From: Paramacrobiotus metropolitanus
Lineage: Eukaryota; Tardigrada; Eutardigrada; Parachela; Macrobiotidae
Length of the DNA: 21,491 nt
NCBI RefSeq assembly: GCF_019649055.1
Contig: NW_026570666.1
Location: 1-21,491, forward strand
Direction: 5' to 3'
Shown: piece after piece, positions 8,162 to 18,003 of the stretch
Layout of the letters: each line of letters starts with the position of its first letter
How positions within the stretch are numbered: the first letter of the stretch is position 1
Position numbers and translations under genes: made by a program
The notes under the pieces: generated by a model
Told to the model about the DNA's origin: nothing
What the model saw: only the letters and a program-made list of their open reading frames with translations
Databases searched by the model: none

Positions 8162-9365
8162 CCCATTTCTACACTCAGGCAAAGAGTCCCCTAATTTCAC
8201 TAAAAATTTTTGAAAAACAATCCCACGCGTCACGACTCACAGCCGCCAAGTTAAAAAAAACTTTGAAGGCAACATATATGGGCCAAACTACGAATGACGT
8301 TTTTCTAAGCCGGTGAGCCGTTTTTTATTTAGCTTGCTAGACGACAGTTTCGAAACTGTACCTTTAGGAAAAGGTCAACGGGTATAATTTAGCTTGATTT
8401 CATTTCGCCGCGCACGTTTCCTCGCACAGCGAGCAGTGGAATATTTACGTACCAGACTCTGTAGTGCAATTCATCGAGCGGCTAAAGTATTCAAAAAAAT
8501 GTTCAGAATAATTTCTGTATGGTGACAATGATTAAGTTGGTAAAATAATTCGACCACTGGTGGAAAGGGCATCGGTAGTCGGTATTGAATAAAAGACGCA
8601 ACCGCTGTCATAAGCCGTTAATACAAAGGTTTCTGTGCCCCTCCCTTTTATAAATAGGTACAAACAAGTGTGGCGGTGACCGACGGAAAACTGCAGATTC
8701 AGACAGTGAAGTTTGCGTCAGTAGTCGAAATGATTCCAAGAAATTTGTGAAGTCTGCAGTAGATCGTCCGAATATAACCACACTGAGACGGCGACGATGA
8801 GAAAGGGCCGTATTTAAATTAACAATACGCCAGCGTGTTCGCACTGTTCGGCGAGTGTCCAGCAAATTGTACTGCTCCGGGTTTTACATGGTGCACACGC
8901 CAAGTTGTCACCAAAACTTTGCTAATTTATTAAAAATTTCAGATAGACTCTAGAATTTTCGACCGAAGCGTAGCGAAGGTCCTCTATGTTCATTCTTGTC
9001 GCAATTTTTCTCTCTTCATCATATTACGCTCGCGCTCGAAGCGCTTAAACGCACTGTTCCGGCTTCGTATTGAGTTACATATACTCGAAGGGTACTCGAA
9101 GGATGGTAATCTCGGTATACAATGCTCGTATCAAACCTAGCCGTCAAACCTGGTAACAAAACATTTTCTGGTCTTCATTCACCGTAAATCTTGCAATTAA
9201 GGAGTGAGATGGCAAGATTAGAACTTGGTATAAAGTCCATCAGAAACGTTCCGTACGTTAAATGCAGTGATTGTCTGACTGTAGTCATGCACTTACATCC
9301 GTTGATCAGGGCCTTACATGTAAGCGCCTTGACACCGATACAACACCACGCCTCTGTTCTGACGC
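8162..9365. other. intergenic stretch, no gene recognised
   Basis: A - strand open frame (8608-8865) has no splice or compositional support. A TATAAATAGG at about 8648-8657 on the + strand has the form of a TATA box, but nothing convincing starts downstream. A 14-base word GACCGAAGCGTAGC at 8961-8974 also occurs at 2705-2718. Confidence 0.4.
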
Positions 9366-9850
9366 CTTTGTCGGTGCTCCGACAATTTGCTGACCACAAT
9401 CATGCTGACCGACAACTTGATGACGACTTTTTGCTGAATTTCAAAATATTTGTCCGACATTTCGTAGAAAGACAACTCGAGGATTGATAAGTTGCTGAAC
9501 CCCAACATTTTGCTGATACATGAAAAGTTTGAAAACATAAAAATAACGCAGAGAGAGAGAGAGAGAGTATAGAGATAAAAAGTTTCCGTTTCTTTGAGCG
9601 TTTCCGTAGGTTTTCTTAAATTTTGTATTTTATCTCTACTGCGTTTATCTCTTTTTAAGAAACCAAGGTGACCCAAAACAACATCCAGAAAGCTACCGTA
9701 GGAAACCAACGCCAAAACCAAACGGTAACGAAATAATTGTTGCAGAAAGTCGGCAATAAAACTTGTGGAAAAGCGAATTGTCGGCCAGTAATCTGTCAAT
9801 CAACAGATTAAGTTAATCAGCAATATGGCGGTCAGCTATTGTCGGAAAGC
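9366..9850. repeat. possible MITE-like element with composite inverted ends
   Basis: CCGACAATTTGCTGACC at 9379-9395 is matched in inverted form by GGTCAGCTATTGTCGG at 9830-9845, and similarity continues inward at lower identity for about 50 bases. The left part repeats the word TGCTGA five times between 9388 and 9520; the right part carries inverted versions and a hairpin (TAATCTGT-CAATCA-ACAGATTA, 9789-9810). A (GA)9 tract lies at 9550-9567. Long open frames across it on both strands look like by-products of this repeat structure. No transposase is present. Confidence 0.4.
9550..9567. repeat. (AG)9 microsatellite
   Basis: An uninterrupted AG dinucleotide run inside the MITE-like candidate. 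Confidence 0.9.
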
Positions 9851-10004
9851 AAAACAGAGGGCAGAAGATTGACGTGCTACCACCACCTGAGCACACCTTT
9901 ACATTTATTTGTAAATTACCGGACCATTAAATCAGGGCGGTGGATATGGGATTCCATGAGAATGTTTTGAATGCTTATACGTATTTTGCACATCACGCTT
10001 CCAG

Positions 10005-10257
10005 ATTTATGACCCGGATGGGACAGCGACAGAGTTTGTCGGGTTAGATGTAATCGCTGAAGGCGGGAATGAAACCGATGTAAGCGAGAAATGGAAGTAC
10101 GAACAAGTTACGCAAGCTGTAATGGCTAATGCGTTGGACCTTAATCCGGATATCTACACTTTTCGAATGCTATTCATCGATCCAAACGCTACTTTCAGTT
10201 TTGGCATTGAGTACCACATATGGTATATATTCAAAGCGAATGTTAGCTGCGTTACGG
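10005..10257 (+). CDS. receptor-type tyrosine kinase, ectodomain exon
   Basis: This is the first exon I can support of a seven-exon gene (10005-12400, about 457 residues in the window). Acceptor CACGCTTCCAG ends at 10004; donor GTAAGT starts at 10258, phase 1. The exon reads IYDPDGTATEFVGLDVIAEG, later PDIYTFRMLFIDPNATFSFG and IFKANVSCV, with NET, NAT and NVS glycosylation sequons, as expected outside the cell. I do not recognise the ectodomain fold. The 68 bases just upstream (from an AG near 9937) also read as protein in another frame (DMGFHENVLNAYTYFAHH), so the exon may start earlier with one frame change. The N-terminus and signal peptide are not found. Confidence 0.6.
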
Positions 10258-10819
10258 GTAAGTAGACTACAAGGGGAGAGATATTCACTGTACGAGTGCA
10301 AGGATTTTCGTCAGGAGCGTAGCGATGGTCGGGGCGGGTCCTCTAAATTCAGTGCAACGTCAAATGTTAATGTCGCACTTGTGTTCGTTACGAAAATAAC
10401 GCAAACGACGTCCCGAACAGCAGCTAGCACGACCTATGATGACATCGCTGGCTGTCATTCTGCCTGCTACGAAACCCATTTCTGAATTAATTATATTGTA
10501 ATACTACCACAGTCACCGTACTCGTACAGCAAATATCCCTTTCCTCTCACTTTAAAGGATCAGTGTTTTAGACAATAATTAAAAGATTTCAACAGCTTTG
10601 TTTAGGCTACATAATACCTGTGCAGGTTGTACTTGCTACACTCATATTGCTGGAGTATGGCGATTTCTTTGAAAATCTTATTTTACGCTTTAAAACTGCG
10701 CGGGATTTACCTAGCATACGCTGCGCTGTTGACAATACTTGTTGCGCTGTTGTCTTTTAATAATTCCTAGAGTTTTGGTAATCGTGTTGCCCACAGTTCT
10801 GTCGTTACGGTTTTTGCAG

Positions 10820-10935
10820 ATTCAGCTGATATAGATACAAATAACTGGGCGTGGACTGCGGTTTTTCTTGCCCTGATCATTCTGGGGATTTTCATCGTAA
10901 TGATAATATTTGCTTGGACAAAGCGCGCAAAGACG
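10820..10935 (+). CDS. receptor-type tyrosine kinase, transmembrane exon
   Basis: Acceptor GGTTTTTGCAG ends at 10819. Two bases complete the phase-1 codon from 10257 (GAT). The exon reads DSADIDTNNW, then a single helix WTAVFLALIILGIFIVMIIF, then the stop-transfer basic residues TKRAKT at a GTAATG donor (10936), phase 0. It anchors the receptor, with the kinase on the cytoplasmic side. The preceding 562-base intron could hide another exon; open frames there are not convincing. Confidence 0.7.
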
Positions 10936-11004
10936 GTAATGGGCAACAAATAATGGCACTGTCCTATATAGTGGGATCTTTTGTTTCATGCGTGGTCTTC
11001 ATAG

Positions 11005-11107
11005 AACAACAGGCTGAAAGGGATTAAATTAACGGTCAAGGAAATACACAAGGAGCTGGGTCCAGAATATGACCAATACCATGTTAACGACGGTCACCTG
11101 AAGATCG
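11005..11107 (+). CDS. receptor-type tyrosine kinase, juxtamembrane exon
   Basis: Acceptor CTTCATAG ends at 11004 (intron of 69 bases). The exon reads NNRLKGIKLTVKEIHKELG, then PEYDQYHVNDGHLKI, phase 1 at a GTAATC donor. Juxtamembrane regions of receptor kinases often carry regulatory tyrosines; two are present (EYDQYH). Confidence 0.65.
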
Positions 11108-11164
11108 GTAATCATAATAAATCACTACGTTGCAGATTTACAGGTATTTGACTGACCTTGATAG

Positions 11165-11410
11165 AGTCCACCGTACTGGGACAAGGAGCTTATGGATTAG
11201 TTCTCAAAGCAGTACTTCTTCAGCAGCGTCCAATAATAAACCATCCTTCGGAATCGACCATTCGACCGTTGCAGTCAACGGATGTGGCAGTGAAACGAGT
11301 GCTACTAGGTTCAAAAGACAACGAGCGGCAACTTATTCATGAGATCAAAATGCTGCATAAGGCCAACACACATCCCAATGTGATCACCCTGTTGAGAATC
11401 ACTACCGACA
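11165..11410 (+). CDS. receptor-type tyrosine kinase, kinase N-lobe exon
   Basis: Acceptor CCTTGATAG ends at 11164, giving a 57-base intron. The split codon (G plus AG) is Glu, so the join reads [16 protein letters not shown] without any frame change. GQGAYGLV is the glycine-rich ATP loop. DVAVKRVLL carries the ATP-anchoring lysine (codon 11293-11295), and HEIKML carries the helix-C glutamate (11341-11343). The exon ends ...LLRITTD at a GTACAG donor, phase 1. Confidence 0.85.
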
Positions 11411-11480
11411 GTACAGATCTTGATAATACTATTCAAGTGCCTTGAAAGATCACTCAAGGGACTTACAACTCTTTTTACAG

Positions 11481-11779
11481 GAGAGTTGCGGCTAATTACT
11501 CAGCTGTGTGCTCACGGATCCTTAGATAAATATTTACGCAAAAAACGAGAAAGGCTAACGGATCAGACAGCACCCATCGGCGCAAACAGAGAATGGGATC
11601 CTATAGAATTTTTAGGCTTTAGCAGACAGATTTGTAGTGGGATGCAGCATCTGGCCCTGCGGAATATTATTCACAGAGATTTAGCGGCTCGAAATATTCT
11701 CCTCGCTGAGAATAAGAATCTGAAAATCTCCGATTTTGGGATGGCAAGGGATGGACCAGAGTTTAAAGAAACCAAACCG
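11481..11779 (+). CDS. receptor-type tyrosine kinase, catalytic-loop exon
   Basis: Acceptor CTCTTTTTACAG ends at 11480. The exon continues the hinge ([18 protein letters not shown]), has a lysine-rich kinase insert, then helix E ([13 protein letters not shown]), the tyrosine-kinase catalytic loop HRDLAARN and the magnesium motif DFGMA (about 11732). All catalytic residues are present, so an active enzyme is expected. The activation loop reads [10 protein letters not shown] and continues in the next exon; it contains no tyrosine. Confidence 0.9.
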
Positions 11780-11868
11780 GTAATTTGTTGTTTTTTTCAC
11801 TGTATTGGGTTGCAGGTGCATCAAGTGTTATATTAGTAATCTGTACATTAATTCGAGGTTACTTTTAG

Positions 11869-12092
11869 ATTCGTCTGCCGGTTAGATGGATGGCTTTGGA
11901 ATCACTTTTGTCGGCCAAATTTAGCCTAGCTAGCGACGTATGGTCTTTGGGGGTGGTTATGTGGGAGATCTTCACTTGGTGCGAAGTGCCGTACCAGTCG
12001 TTGCTTCCGATGAAGACAAATGTTCCTGAATTGATTTCGCATCTACAAAATGGCGAACGCTTGCCTCAACCCTCCAGTTGTCCAGATCAATT
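11869..12092 (+). CDS. receptor-type tyrosine kinase, C-lobe exon
   Basis: Acceptor TTACTTTTAG ends at 11868, phase 0. The exon reads [13 protein letters not shown], in which the usual APE is ALE (Tie and Ret kinases have AIE here), then [14 protein letters not shown], the helix-F signature, and ends [13 protein letters not shown] split before GTAAGC, phase 2. LPVRWMA marks the tyrosine-specific family. Confidence 0.9.
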
Positions 12093-12267
12093 GTAAGCGC
12101 GAAACTGCATACTATGGCAGCATGTAAACTCCCGTTAATTCTTCCAACGTTCAGTGTGCTTTCGGTTCCTAAGTTTTATGATTCTAGCTCATTTTTTATA
12201 GCAGATTTTATTTTTGGTCAGCGACAGGCAGTAGCTGTAAATGAAAAAAACGCTAATTGTTTTGCAG

Positions 12268-12400
12268 ATATAACCTGATGCTTGAATGCTGGGAAACTGA
12301 CCATAAAAAAAGATGTTCTGTCCAAAGCCTTGCAGAACGGCTAATGGCACTTTCGGCTGCTGACAACGCGATACACCGTTACGTTGTTGTGGATACTTGA
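12268..12400 (+). CDS. receptor-type tyrosine kinase, terminal exon
   Basis: Acceptor TTGTTTTGCAG ends at 12267. The exon reads YNLMLECWETDHKKRCSVQS, the end of the kinase fold (CW...RCS arginine), then AERLMALSAADNAIHRYVVV and TGA at 12398-12400. The tail after the kinase domain is short, with one tyrosine (HRYVVVD). No AATAAA is obvious in the following 300 bases. Confidence 0.85.
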
Positions 12401-12743
12401 TACATCGAAAGCGGGAAAGCACAGTCGTATGAACATGCACTGGACTACGTAATTCGTTTGTGTCGCTGTTCTGTTTGGAATTTCGAGTCTCAAACAAAAT
12501 ATCCCTTAAAGGCTTAAAATCCATCAGCGACTAGTAATCGTTAGTTTGTTTCATTTCAATGACACGGTATGAATTTGTCTGCCTCTTTTGTCTCTAAGTG
12601 CCCTTGTGCTGCATTATTGCAAAACAATGCAAAAACAACGTGAAGCTTATGGAATTTACACAAGCTGCGCGACATCGTATTTAGAAGGCGAAACAAATTT
12701 TCCTTCATGATCCTTGCAAATACTGCTATTCGACATAAGTAAC

Positions 12744-12810
12744 TTAAGGAAAGTGGCCCGGTAGATGGTACCAAATTCATGTGCATGCACGAAAATTTCC
12801 ACTTTTGCGC
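12744..12810. repeat. diverged dispersed repeat, copy 2
   Basis: Shares the order TTAAGGAAAGTGGCCC, TTCATGTGCATGCACGA and TTTTGCGC with 2961-3030. It sits downstream of the kinase gene, as copy 1 sits downstream of the membrane-protein exon. Confidence 0.5.
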
Positions 12811-13725
12811 TACTTTGTTCAATGTCATTCTGTAGCCATATGATTTGTATGCATAGGTGTAAAACTATTTGTGCGCGCAGCTTCCGGTTCGGGAGCTACG
12901 GCTGGAAGCAAAATCCAAAAAGTTAAAATGGATTCCAGTGTACCGAAAGTCAACCGATCTTCTTTACACTTTTATGGTTCTTAGTTTACTAAAAGGTTTG
13001 TGTGCAACCTTTTATACCTTGCCCGATGACGTAGAAGGGGAGTCGAAATAATCGATTTTTTATTACGACATTTGGGAAAGCTCCCTTTTCTTATATCTAC
13101 TTTCGTAAGTTATACAGTAATCATAGAGACTGATATAAACGTGTTTGTACGATGTCAACCTGGTAAAATCTACTACACTAGTAAGTACTGTACCGGTACT
13201 GTACTTAAAACCCAGTGCTATGCTTCGATTGGTGTACAGTTGCTAAGCAAAAAGCAGTTCCACAGTCACTGCAACATAATATGCTGCACTCTAATTGTTA
13301 TCCATATTTGGGCGTTTTAAATGCAGTGTTTTCGTGCAAATACCTACTCTACAGTATTTGTTATTATCGGTTTGCTTACAGTCTATTTTCTGACTAGGAA
13401 CTCGAATCGCCCGTATATCTAAATGTTATCAGCAGTGCTCTATGTACAAATAATTGTTTTGTATTGAATTACTTATCACTTATGCTTCAAGCTTTATGGT
13501 AAACTAATACGGATCTTTTAAAGTAACCACCACGAACAAAATGTTTTAGTTGTATCGTGATACACAATGCCATACTGAAGAGCTGTACACAAAATTATCT
13601 GAATTACACAGCTTCGACACAAAGATATCTTGTTTTTCCTCCTGGAGAACTGTGGTAGCCGTATGACAACAGAATCGCTGCCCAGGTAAATATGCAGCAG
13701 AATGCAGGTAAGTGCATAAAGAAGG

Positions 13726-13766
13726 TCATAACTGTACCAAAATAGCTCATAACTGTACCAAAATAG
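13726..13766. repeat. two-copy tandem repeat, 21-base period
   Basis: TCATAACTGTACCAAAATAG at 13726-13745 is repeated exactly at 13747-13766. Confidence 0.9.
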
Positions 13767-13839
13767 TGAGCTGTATCGGAATTGACCTTATCATTGCTGC
13801 ACTGGTTCGCAAGACGGACTGGCAATTATTCCCTGTGGG

Positions 13840-14061
13840 ATGTGGTATCAGGAACTTTTGGTCGAAAGAGTAAAAATCCCGTTTATCCGCGGTGAAACCC
13901 TCTGTTACGTCGCGGTCAAATACTTTTTTTCAACCAGGCAAAACTTTCTCGGGCAATGCCGAGTGAGGGTCATGTGTCAACCATTATTTTCAGTTTTCGC
14001 TTGTGCCTTGAGTCGCCACTGCCATCAATCAGATGGCATGCCTATGCTAGATGAGCTTTAA
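13840..14061 (+). CDS. hypothetical ORF, possible exon
   Basis: An ATG-started 73-codon frame with cysteine-rich end (GQCRVRVMCQPLF, ACALSRHCHQSDG) closed by TAA. The frame is also open for a short way upstream. Two other frames across 13770-13910 look equally protein-like, so the reading frame is unsettled. No family recognised. Confidence 0.2.
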   Translation: MWYQELLVERVKIPFIRGETLCYVAVKYFFSTRQNFLGQCRVRVMCQPLFSVFACALSRHCHQSDGMPMLDEL

Positions 14062-15116
14062 CTTTCCTGTGTCGGTGACAACGTTCTTACGTGCACAGCC
14101 AGCACAACTCTCACCTTAGCCGAAATTATTTTATTTTAATGGTTCTAACCACTTTTTCTTGGGCTTCCGAGTGAGAAAGCCCGCTGCTTGCTAGCTCCTG
14201 CGCATCCAACTCCCACGTCTGCTTTTGAGCATTTGTAGAAAGGTCAGATTAACTGTCAGCGGTCCACGACCTGTGCACTCCTACATACTGTAATCTTATG
14301 ATGTCCGGTTGCAAACATGCATCCGGAACCGCTGCCAGGTGATCATCTGCCCGCCCTGCCGTAATTTGAGAGTAATTTGAGAGTATGCGTATTTTAGATG
14401 AATGGGTCTACTGATCGTCTCTTAAATTCGCGACGATACAGTTCTAATAGCACTGCCGTAGGCTAGTAACAAAATCCTACGCACTAGCTTTCGTTAACGC
14501 CACGGTGTCGTTATCCCAGTGCGTCAGGAACGTGAACTAGAGGGTAGCGGTAAAAAGTCGAAAAATCGAAAAGGAATCCTAATTGTAAGTGCCAATGTCG
14601 ACGATGGAACACATGGTATATCACTGGTGGGGGGGTAACAGTAGACGTCTCACTCCTAGTAATGACGCGTTTCGGCTTTGGAGAATGCGTAGAATAATGG
14701 AAGAGATCAAAGCAGTCGAAAAAATAACAACCGAGTGGCAGACGTGGTCCTTGTAACGCAGGTTGGGTAGAGCGCTACTTGTGGAACAGCACAGCGGAGA
14801 ATCAAAAAGTTCTGCTACGTCCGAGGACGGTCCAATTAAGTGCCCGGCACCCGGCAGTCTGTGGCAGCCGGTTTTGACGAAGGAGGTAAAGGTAGAGGGG
14901 GCGCTTCCCGGCAACCGGCGTTTGCCGGGACGCAGGAGAAAGCGTGTACAGAGGGTGATTTCGCCAAGTTGAGACAGCTTTTCGCAAATTTATTTTGCTC
15001 TCCTCAGCCCAGTTATTCATCCAAAAATCATTATATTTAAATGCTATTCCTTTTAGTTAGCTGATCAATTTGCTTTGACAAAGTTCAAACTCTCCTGAGA
15101 GTCATAGGATTTTGGA
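14062..15116. other. stretch with only a weak coding candidate
   Basis: An AG at about 14838 precedes a frame (14840-15040) reading AAGFDEGGKGRGG and then EKACTEGDFAKLRQLFANLF to a TAA. It could be a terminal exon, but an overlapping frame from 14763 is equally long. I see nothing else here. Confidence 0.3.
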
Positions 15117-15176
15117 AACAAAAAGGGGGCCTGCGAAAAGCAGTGATCACTGCTTTTCGCAGACCCCCTTTTTGTT
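15117..15176. repeat. 60-base near-perfect palindrome
   Basis: The centre lies between 15146 and 15147. The 30-base arms are exact reverse complements except for one pair (C15130 opposite A15163). Each arm contains A5-G5, then CTGCGAAAAGCAGTGA. There is no loop. It could form a cruciform or RNA hairpin, and may be two fused inverted transposon ends or a very small foldback element. Confidence 0.9.
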
Positions 15177-15273
15177 CATTAACAAACTGCAAAAATTCGA
15201 CGCACTATTTTAACTAAAAATTCGTTTAGAAATCCCATTGTTTTAGAAACCTCTGGTTGAAAGTTGTACAGGA

Positions 15274-15606
15274 TAGCTTGGTCCTCAACTCTTCAGTGCA
15301 TATTCGTCGCTGTCAGATTTTGAGCTACTGACATGGAGTTTTTATGGTGCGTACCGGGATGAAGTTCTGATGGAGGTCTTCCCAGCTATGTTCCCTGGAT
15401 ACAGCTTCAGAGGGCGTTTTAAAAGAAGCGGCTTAAGTACATCGCACGTAAGGAGGGTGACAATATTTTTAATGAAGAGAGCGGCCAAATGTATCACGGT
15501 GGTACCGCGGTACTTAACTTCCGCCGGAGGCATCTCTTCTTCTGAATTTATTAGGTTTTCTCAAATTTTGTTTTCTCAAATAGATACAATAGTCGCGGAG
15601 GTATGA
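15274..15606 (+). CDS. hypothetical protein, probable terminal exon
   Basis: After an AG at 15272-15273 (GTACAGGATAG) the frame is open for 110 codons to TGA at 15604-15606: LGPQLFSAYSSLSDFELLTW, FYGAYRDEVLMEVFPAMFPG, then RVTIFLMKRAAKCITVV and SSSEFIRFSQILFSQ. An internal ATG at 15370 could be a start. The composition is protein-like and the opposite strand less so, but I recognise no domain, and the acceptor is weak. Confidence 0.35.
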
Positions 15607-15848
15607 AAACTATCAACTGGAAATTTACTGGGAATTATTTCCAATGCTGTCTCAATTTGGCGGAATCACCCTCTGTGTACTAAGTTCGAGTACTAAGCGC
15701 AACTTTTGAGTACTACTGTTATTAATAGTATAATACTCTGCATATAACTACGGTAGAATTATACAAATATGAGAATGTTAGTTTTTTACAACAAACGGAC
15801 AGCCAGAAGTTGAAATCTTTAATCAGATAACTCATTTCAAAGTACCTA

Positions 15849-16153
15849 TTAAGAAATTATTTTATTTCGTTCATTGGACTTTTCAGTTATAGTGTAGGAC
15901 CGAATCTGTATTTCGATATCATCTGTATAACGGTCGTTTCCAAAATTATTTTTTAAAGAAATATTAGGATTGATAATTTTTAATCGAGCATTTTCGATGA
16001 GAAAATCTTTCAATTGTTGAATCATGTTTGTGAAGATGACAGCTCTGCAGTTTGCCGACTGGGAGGTACAGTCGAAGGCTATCCACTCTCCGTTAACAAT
16101 GTTTCCTTTTCCGTCATCTTTGGAAAATGGAGATGTGCACTTCAATGACGACA
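15849..16153 (-). CDS. hypothetical protein, terminal exon
   Basis: On the - strand a strong acceptor (AACTTTTTTTCACATAG) ends at 16154. Two bases finish a split codon, then the frame reads SSLKCTSPFSKDDGKGNIVN, GEWIAFDCTSQSANCRAVIF, FLIENARLKIINPNISLKNN and ends in TAA at 15849. Three cysteines and an NIS sequon suggest an extracellular domain. Upstream exons would lie above 16154 but I cannot place them. Family not recognised. Confidence 0.5.
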
Positions 16154-16154
16154 C

Positions 16155-17136
16155 TATGTGAAAAAAAAGTTAAATATTATTGTCCAACGGCAATTTACAG
16201 TGGCCAGATATAGTTTCTGTGTTGACTGGAAACCGTGGGCTAATCCGGCAACGATATGACCAAGGAAAAGCGCGGCCTGGACGTCGCTTGATCTCAAGCT
16301 GTTCGGTATTATGATTAGGACGCTGTACACTTTGTAGTATGTTTAACTAGACCGCTTTCAGGCGTGTTGTATAGCAAACTCAACAGCGCCATCTTCGTCT
16401 GCAGTTTCTTGTAAAAGTCTTCGTAAATACATTTGTTATTCAGAAGTACTCTATTTATTAAGCTTGAGTATGGTGGACAGCGTCACGAAAACAATATTAA
16501 CAATATCAATATATGTTATACATATTACTATACTAAAATGTTATCCCTGTTTATAAAGAAGTACACAAAAATAATGCTGTAATTAAAGATCATAGCAACC
16601 CGAACAAAACTTTCAAACAATTAATAATACAAATTTTTTGAATAGTAAACTTATCAGTGTGTATGTACACGTACATCCTCAATTCAGAGCACTATGTGCA
16701 CATTAAAATTCAGTAAGCATTCATAACTTCATATACTACGCACAAGTTGATTTTTGTAGCAAAATCCCAGGGCTAGCTTCCCCCCAAAGAAATATAGGTA
16801 TAACTAAACCAATAGGGCTGGTTTCCCCAAATGCATCTGAGCAGCTAGTACTTTACGTGTTTTGTTCCACAAGCAGACCTTTGCAGACTATGTAAGTTCA
16901 TTAATATATAATTCCCAGACCAACTCAACAACAACTGACAAACTGGCAAGCACAACTCGGAATCCAAACAACACCGCTCATCAACCGTTGCTTTGCTCAC
17001 ATCCGTAATCCCGTGAATAGTCGTAAGCTCATAATTAATATTAAATACAATATTATTATTAATCATAACATGAGTCATACGTCACACTCCCTCACACAAA
17101 GTTTAGAATCCGTTAGCCAAATAAATAATGAAAATT
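16155..17136. other. AT-rich stretch, no gene recognised
   Basis: Both strands are full of stops apart from short frames. The region may be intron or 5' flank of the - strand exon at 15849-16153. I see no repeat structure. Confidence 0.4.
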
Positions 17137-17195
17137 TTACGCGGTCTTCTTCGGAGCGTTCGCTTCCGGTTCAGTTTCCATATCGTCGTCGTGCT
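17137..17195 (-). CDS. membrane protein, terminal exon with acidic tail
   Basis: Acceptor GAGGATCCAG ends at 17196 on the - strand. The phase-1 split codon gives Glu, then HDDDMETEPEANAPKKTA and TAA (17137-17139). A strongly acidic tail of this kind is usually cytoplasmic. Together with 17346-17707 and 17867-18003 it makes a phase-consistent three-exon model. Confidence 0.4.
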
Positions 17196-17345
17196 CTGGA
17201 TCCTCGTGGGCATAGTGATAGAAAAAGTGATGGAAGTGATAGATTGTAGTGATAGAAGTAAGTAACAGCTGGGACTGGACCGGAGGCTGGAACAATTGTA
17301 GATGTGCGCAAGACATCCGCCATTAGCGTTGTGTCTTCGGTAAAC

Positions 17346-17707
17346 CAAGCGCCATCTTCGGCTTCGGCGTAACTGAAGCGGTCTCATCGTTTGTTATATT
17401 CCATCCAGACTGAGAAAGGACGTTGAAGAGACATTCCCCGAATAATCTCAACGTAAGACAGAAAATGAGTGGCCAGATCATGATGATAAAATACTCGGTA
17501 GCGCGCAAGTAGAAGGAACACTCCAGCCAGGAGCAAAAACTGTCTATTTCCCGATCACGGCGAGATACTACCGTGACTGGCCAAACACGACCATCAGAAT
17601 AAAATGTAATTGTAAAGGCTGACCAATCAGCTGAACTGTCCACATTACGATTATCAGAAAACAAAGGATGTAATGCGACGACTTGCGGCGACCTTTCAGT
17701 AGATGCT
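17346..17707 (-). CDS. membrane protein, central exon
   Basis: Reads ERSPQVVALHPLFSDNRNVD, DWSAFTITFYSDGRVWPVTV, FCSWLECSFYLRATEYF, then a hydrophobic segment FIIMIWPLIFCLTLRLFG and an NIT sequon. The exon runs from an acceptor at 17708 (GCTGCAACAG) to a weak donor at 17345 (GTTTAC), phase 1. A second frame over the hydrophobic part (FLSYVEII) is also open, so the true frame there is not certain. I cannot name the family; a channel or receptor is possible. Confidence 0.4.
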
Positions 17708-17866
17708 CTGTTGCAGCATCGAGCGAAGGCAGGCGTAGTTTGAGAGGCGGAAGTCAATAACACTTTTCTGCCCTTCAGGAATAGTGAAATTTGTGGTTGA
17801 ATAGATGGAGAAGGATTGTCAATCCTTCAATGTTGCTTTCATCTTGGGACAGGAACAGTTTTCTAC

Positions 17867-18003
17867 AAATCTATCTCTGCTGGCTGTGGATCAATCGCTG
17901 CAGAGTGGCATTGGTGATCTTCGATGGTTTTCAAACAGTACGTTTTAACGGGCGCAATATTCTCAACCCGACTAGAATTTTCGATTTTCGAGGCATTAAT
18001 ACA
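17867..18003 (-). CDS. membrane protein, upstream cysteine-containing exon
   Basis: Acceptor CTTAAACAACAG ends at 18004 on the - strand. The exon reads CINASKIENSSRVENIAP, VKTYCLKTIEDHQCHSAA, then DPQPAEID, ending in phase 2 before GTAGAA (17866). Three cysteines and NAS/NSS sequons suggest an extracellular region. A separate open frame between this exon and the next (NFTIPEGQKSVIDFRLSNYA) also looks coding and is not used in this model. Confidence 0.35.

Larger units (their letters stand above)
12401..13839. other. stretch without a confident gene
   Basis: It holds the second dispersed-repeat copy (12744-12810) and a short tandem duplication (13726-13766). An acceptor-like AG at about 12880 precedes a 57-residue + strand frame (LPVRELRLEAKSKKLKW...) ending near 13051. 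Two donors, CCCAG-GTAAAT (about 13684) and TGCAG-GTAAGT (about 13708), follow a short frame reading RHKDILFFLLENCGSRMTT. Neither candidate has enough support to call. Confidence 0.35.

Noticed and set aside
9314-9799. 161-codon - strand open frame
   Set aside because: It runs through the GA microsatellite and the inverted repeat words; composition is low-complexity and no domain is visible.
11136-11164. Kinase N-lobe exon starting at 11136, which would need a one-base correction
   Set aside because: Using the acceptor at 11163-11164 gives a 57-base intron and a perfect in-frame join (split codon Glu), so no correction is needed.
15117-15176. Library adapter contamination
   Set aside because: The centre shares AAGCAGTG and CGCAGA words with common cDNA primers, but the order and spacing do not match and both arms are genomic-looking; left as something to check in reads.
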